Positions 62,758 to 64,000 of a stretch of DNA of 64,000 nucleotides are shown here, one piece after another (position 1 is the stretch's first letter; the number at the start of each line of letters is the position of its first letter). The DNA lies in NCBI RefSeq assembly GCF_001942495.1, contig NZ_MKZS01000001.1, positions 3,092,280 through 3,156,279 of the forward strand, read 5' to 3'. The position numbers were made by a program, and so were the translations under genes. The notes under the pieces were generated by a model, which searched no databases, was not told where the DNA came from, and worked only from the letters and a program-made list of their open reading frames with translations. This DNA comes from Moorena bouillonii PNG. GTDB taxonomy: Bacteria > Cyanobacteriota > Cyanobacteriia > Cyanobacteriales > Coleofasciculaceae.

Positions 62758-63714
62758 ATGGATGACTTAAGTAGACGAAAGTACACAGGTGACGGTAAGT
62801 GTCGCTACAAACCGCTTCCTGGTGCATGGCAAGAGCCAGAACCTTACATTGCTTCTAAGGCTTTGGCAGATGCAGTTAATACTGCTCTCTACCTGCGTCG
62901 TCCTTTATTATTAGAAGGTGACCCAGGCTGCGGGAAAACGCGATTAGCTTATGCGGTTGCCTATGAACTGGGTTATCCCCTCTACAGCTGCTACATCCGC
63001 TCTACCAGTCGAGCCCAGGACTTACTTTATGATTATGATGCCATAAGTCGGTTGTATGACATTCAGGAACGTCAAACCGCAGGTAATCCCAGCCAACCTT
63101 TGTACCGCAGAAATTATGTTACCCTAGGAGAGTTGGGCGAGGCAATTAAGCAATCACAAAATGACATTCCTTCGGTGCTTCTCATTGATTAAATTGATAA
63201 AGCAGATCGGGATTTTCCTAATGACTTGCTCCTAGGATTAGAGCGATTGCAATTCCAAGTTAAAGAAGTAATAAATGTTCGTTTTGATGCTTTAAAAGGT
63301 AAAACCAAAGAAGAACGAAGATATTTTTTACCGTTAATTATTATCACTAGTAATAGAGAAAAATAATTGCCAAAACCCTTCCTACGTCGTTGTTTATTTT
63401 ACTACCTTAAATTTCCAGAAAATGCTACCCTAAAACAGATTATCCAGAGTCATTTTAAAACTGATATTACCCGCGTATCCGAAGCAGCTATCCAAAAATT
63501 TGGAGAACTGCGGGGATTGAGAAGTTGGCAAAAAATACCAGGTACTAGTGAATTTTTAGATTGGTTGAGAATTTTGGAACGGGATCAACAAGGGAATCAA
63601 AGTACTGCTGAAGCATTAGCGGATACTCCAACCGCCAATCTGCCTCATCTAGAAACTCTAGTCAAAACTCAACAGGATCATGAGGCCCTTAGCAAGACCA
63701 GGATACCAGATTAG
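62758..63714 (+). pseudogene. MoxR-like AAA ATPase interrupted by two in-frame TAA codons
   Basis: Frame intact from ATG 62758 to the stop at 63712-63714 (318 codons) apart from TAA at 63190-63192 and 63364-63366. Walker A GDPGCGKTRLAYA is present. The first TAA is in LLID-stop-IDKADRDFPND, where the conserved Walker B Glu (DEIDKA) is expected. The second is in SNREK-stop-LPKPFLRRC, where family members have Glu. A single G to T change in GAA would explain each. eCIS loci in cyanobacteria often carry a MoxR-like ATPase beside the AAA one. Probably dead, unless these are assembly errors. Confidence 0.75.
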
Positions 63715-63726
63715 TTAGTCAGAGTA

Positions 63727-63816
63727 TGCGATTGGCCTTGGCCTTGACCAAAAGGCCACGCTACGGGAATGGGCAACGCTACGGGAATGGCCACGCTACG
63801 CGAACGCGCCCGAGAA
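63727..63816. repeat. Family A repeat cluster
   Basis: GCGATTGGCCTTGGCCTTGA then CACGCTACGGGAATG and GGCCACGCTACGCGAACG copies, between the MoxR-like gene and the edge gene. Confidence 0.78.
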
Positions 63817-63836
63817 TGACCAATCACTGGCTAAAT

Positions 63837-64000
63837 TCAATTCCCAGACTGACGCCCTAATTCATAAACACCACAACTCATGCAAGCAATAATCCCGATA
63901 CTGATTGCCCAACTGTGTCCCAGGCTAATTTCCACGAGGTAGTTACAAACTGCACCAATGACTAAAAAAGGCACAATGCTGACAACTGACGCATAGAAAG
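63837..64000 (-). CDS. Partial membrane protein at window edge
   Basis: The last 54 codons plus stop of a minus-strand gene that enters from the right edge. Reads FYASVVSIVPFLVIGAVCNY then LVEISLGHSWAISIGIIACM, i.e. two hydrophobic TM-like segments, and ends YELGRQSGN. Family not recognised; the start lies beyond the window. Confidence 0.6.
   Translation of the reverse strand, partial: FYASVVSIVPFLVIGAVCNYLVEISLGHSWAISIGIIACMSCGVYELGRQSGN

Noticed and set aside
62758-63714. TAA read as Glu (recoding)
   Set aside because: Other genes in the window end in TAA normally; two point mutations or assembly errors are simpler.

Overview
The window looks like a chromosomal piece of a large-genome filamentous cyanobacterium, most like the marine genus Moorena (Moorea). 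Signs are many HIP1 octamers (GCGATCGC), cyanobacterial families (DUF3386, YbjN, XisI, Uma2, Rpn, GerMN lipoprotein) and dense short interspersed repeats. The genus is an inference from sequence style; nothing was searched. I see no tRNA, rRNA or CRISPR array.

Layout. 1-8.4 kb: a HetC-like C39-peptidase ABC exporter with an HTH gene, a 2-kb repeat-rich gap, a haem-type sensor/nucleotide cyclase and a HAD phosphatase. 8.3-10 kb: a gap holding the wreck of an animal-type haem peroxidase gene. 10.7-33 kb: a cellulose and nucleotide-sugar locus: GH5 cellulase with a CBM2-like domain (plus strand), then on the minus strand bcsA, bcsB, a GH8 cellulase, a TPR protein and a beta-barrel porin-like protein (together a possible split BcsC), followed by ugd and UDP-glucuronate decarboxylase. 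An IscB element (RNA-guided nuclease ancestor of Cas9) with paired end hairpins and a structured omega-RNA region sits between the porin and TPR genes. 33-44.5 kb: housekeeping and small genes (lepA, histidine kinase, DUF3386, cobK, ManC/PMM-like protein, ssb).

44.7-63.7 kb is the accessory region and probably the most interesting part. It has a tail-fibre-like protein with nine NVGIGT repeats, a 1685-aa DUF4157 protein ending in what reads as an Ntox15/Tde-type DNase domain, and next to it a Tdi-like candidate immunity gene. About 6.5 kb on are an AAA+ ATPase of the type found in extracellular contractile injection system (eCIS) loci and a MoxR-like ATPase broken by two in-frame TAA codons. 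This reads as the cargo/accessory arm of an eCIS carrying an antibacterial DNase; sheath, tube and baseplate genes are not in the window. In between lie xisI, a repeat-broken xisI copy, a YbjN protein, UPF0175, a GerMN lipoprotein, and Uma2 and Rpn nucleases.

Running through the window is a repeat family nested in HIP1 octamers. Two related mini-ORFs (54602 and 60362) give an apparent empty-site/filled-site pair, and a xisI copy carries two different repeat insertions.
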